60,407 nucleotides of DNA from JACQFK01 sp041482015. GTDB lineage: Bacteria > Planctomycetota > MHYJ01 > JACPRB01. Made by a program: the position numbers and the translations under genes. This document shows, piece by piece, positions 59,335-60,407 of this stretch; within the stretch, counting starts at the first letter, position 1; the number at the start of each line of letters is the position of its first letter. The DNA lies in assembly GCA_041482015.1 (NCBI GenBank), contig JBGPCZ010000011.1, positions 1-60,407 of the forward strand, given 5' to 3'. Under the pieces are notes generated by a model, which worked only from the letters and a program-made list of their open reading frames with translations, was not told the origin of the DNA and searched no databases.

Positions 59335-60120
59335 CTATTTCGCGGGTGCCGTCCTGACGAGCCGCTTCCCCAGCGCCTTCGACAGGTGATCGTCCTTTGG
59401 AAATCCGTGCCCAAGGTGGGGCATGAACCCCTCGGCGTACTTCACCGTCTTCTTCCTGAAGTCTTTCGCCCGGTCGGCGCCCCAGCGCTTCATCGAAAGG
59501 ATGTACTCGTCCTCGCCGTGCTGGGCCCGGAGCCACGAGCGCTGCGACTCGTGGCAGGCGAGCATTCGTTCCTTCGTCTCCATGACGGAGGTGATGTCGA
59601 CCACGAGCCGCGCCGGGACGCGCCGGCCCTCCGCGTCGATGTTCTCGATCGGGTCGGCATAAAGGATGACCGGCATCTTCGCGCAGGGGGGCGCGGGCGT
59701 GCCGTTCAAGGCCGCCGTCCAGTTCGGGATGGTCGACGCGAACGCCGCCTCGCGGACGATCCGCGGCGTCTCGGTGTGGTCGGTCATGTAGTCGTGCGAC
59801 GAGTGGGTGATCACGAGGTCCGGCCTGACCTCGCGGAGGAGGCCGCAGACCCGCCGCTTCGAGGGCGCGTCGTAAAGGATCGTGAGGTCGTCGAAGCCGA
59901 GGCACGTGTAGCCCGCGCCGAGGATTTTCGCCGCCGCCTCCGCTTCGCCCCGCCGCACGCGCGAGATCTCCGCGCGCGGAAGCGTCATCGACCCGAGGTC
60001 CCCCGCGGTCATCGTGGCCAGGTGGATGTTCCAGCCCGCCCGCTTCAGGAGCGCCAGCGTCCCCGCGCAGGTGATCTCGATGTCGTCCGGGTGCGCCATG
60101 ACGGCCAGGACCGTCGGCAC
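59335..60120 (-). CDS. PIG-L family N-acetyl-sugar deacetylase
   Basis: A 261-aa zinc hydrolase. The GTG at 60120 begins VPTVLAVMAHPDDIEITCAGTL, with the Zn-binding AHPDD placed as usual; it is two nt after the upstream stop. A second metal-binding His is in HSSHDYMTDH (~100-109). Other landmarks are the DLTI...RVCGLLREVRPDLVITHS strand and ADPIENID. PIG-L/LmbE enzymes remove acetyl groups from GlcNAc-containing molecules. The gene is 10 nt ahead of the NagB-like gene, supporting sequential deacetylation and deamination. No signal peptide is present, so it is cytoplasmic. Confidence 0.93.
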   Translation of the reverse strand: MPTVLAVMAHPDDIEITCAGTLALLKRAGWNIHLATMTAGDLGSMTLPRAEISRVRRGEAEAAAKILGAGYTCLGFDDLTILYDAPSKRRVCGLLREVRPDLVITHSSHDYMTDHTETPRIVREAAFASTIPNWTAALNGTPAPPCAKMPVILYADPIENIDAEGRRVPARLVVDITSVMETKERMLACHESQRSWLRAQHGEDEYILSMKRWGADRAKDFRKKTVKYAEGFMPHLGHGFPKDDHLSKALGKRLVRTAPAK

Positions 60121-60122
60121 GC

Positions 60123-60407
60123 TTATTTCAGCTCCGACAGCTTGACCGGGCGGCCCTTCTCGGCCGAGAGGTCGGCCGCGAAGACAACGCGGTGGCTCTC
60201 GAACGCCGTGTCGAAATCCGTGAGCGGCATCTTCTTCCCCGCGAGCGTCGCGTCGACGAACGCCTGGAACTGGGGCTGGTACGGGTGGTCCTTCACGTCG
60301 CCCGAGTCGATCAGGTGCGTCGAGAGCGAACTCCACTGGGCCTTGTTGAGGCCCTTGATCTTCTGCGAGTGGACCCGGTTGTCGAGCAGGCTCCCCTCGC
60401 TGCCCAC
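60123..60407 (-). CDS. Gfo/Idh/MocA family oxidoreductase, C-terminal part only
   Basis: Only the last ~94 residues are in the window; the frame is open at the right edge, so the apparent Met at the edge is probably internal. The visible part, VGSEGSLLDNRV followed by ...FQAFVDATLAGKKMPLTDFDTAFESHRVVFAADLSAEKG, is the typical C-terminal region of Gfo/Idh/MocA NAD(P)-dependent sugar oxidoreductases (the 'G.EGSL..N' strand and the helix of the DFDTAFESHRVVFAAD type). The gene comes first in the visible cluster with the PIG-L, NagB-like and MFS genes (2-nt gap), so a sugar-oxidation step on the same substrate family is likely. Confidence 0.82.
   Translation of the reverse strand: MGSEGSLLDNRVHSQKIKGLNKAQWSSLSTHLIDSGDVKDHPYQPQFQAFVDATLAGKKMPLTDFDTAFESHRVVFAADLSAEKGRPVKLSELK

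Overview
The window is a high-G+C bacterial segment (about two thirds G+C by eye) with no rRNA, tRNA or CRISPR array that I can see. Its gene content points to Planctomycetota or a close PVC-group relative. The evidence is two cytochrome/DUF1549/DUF1553 + DUF1501 cassettes, a PVC-type haem-binding protein with HEAT repeats and ThuA domains, a formylglycine sulfatase, PQQ-type beta-propellers, an ECF sigma/FecR pair and a giant TPR protein. The lineage is inferred from gene families only; there is no marker gene here to confirm it.

Layout. 1-4170: the 3' part of a giant secreted Kelch/FN3/beta-helix protein with a C-terminal sorting-type tail. 4383-10437 (minus): two proteins of unknown function, a GAF-GspE/PilB ATPase, a secreted protein, a TrmB-like methyltransferase and a PEP-mutase-family enzyme. 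10523-14951 (plus): a GntR-DUF1553-DUF1501 operon with an operator inside its promoter, then a Ser/Thr kinase. 16090-17004: a small gene split by a 230-bp MITE, followed by a ribbon-helix-helix protein. 17317-23355: a sulfatase divergent from two beta-propeller proteins. 23359-36985: the central region described below. 36986-46544: small membrane proteins, an NRDE protein, an SGNH hydrolase, a 1649-aa TPR/C39 protein and a sigma/FecR pair with a frameshift. 46609-56000: mostly secreted or housekeeping proteins, including a ROK kinase, a double universal stress protein, a quinone reductase and a receiver protein. 56083-60407: a secreted protein, then a minus-strand cluster of Gfo/Idh/MocA, PIG-L deacetylase, NagB-like deaminase and MFS transporter that looks like amino-sugar catabolism.

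The most interesting system is at 23359-32679. A sigma-54 activator whose sensor is a TIM-barrel 'PEP hydrolase' domain is divergent from a four-gene operon: ThuA-PVC cytochrome-ThuA, Tm-1-like protein, stand-alone PEP-hydrolase TIM barrel, and cupin. All three junctions in the operon are 4-nt stop/start overlaps. The 183-bp intergenic region contains a near-consensus -24/-12 promoter for the operon, a two-turn-phased dyad cluster about 105-130 bp upstream that could be the enhancer, and a 35-bp palindrome over the predicted start site. The palindrome has the same TGTTAA-N21-TTAACA geometry as one in front of an SGNH hydrolase gene 8 kb away. The sensor is visibly homologous to the enzyme encoded in the operon, so the regulator may bind the enzyme's own substrate or product.

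Other notable points are the MITE insertion with an 8-bp target duplication whose removal restores a 127-codon frame, a one-nucleotide frameshift in the FecR/anti-sigma-like gene, EF-hands inserted in a beta-propeller, and several promoters placed as for leaderless mRNAs.
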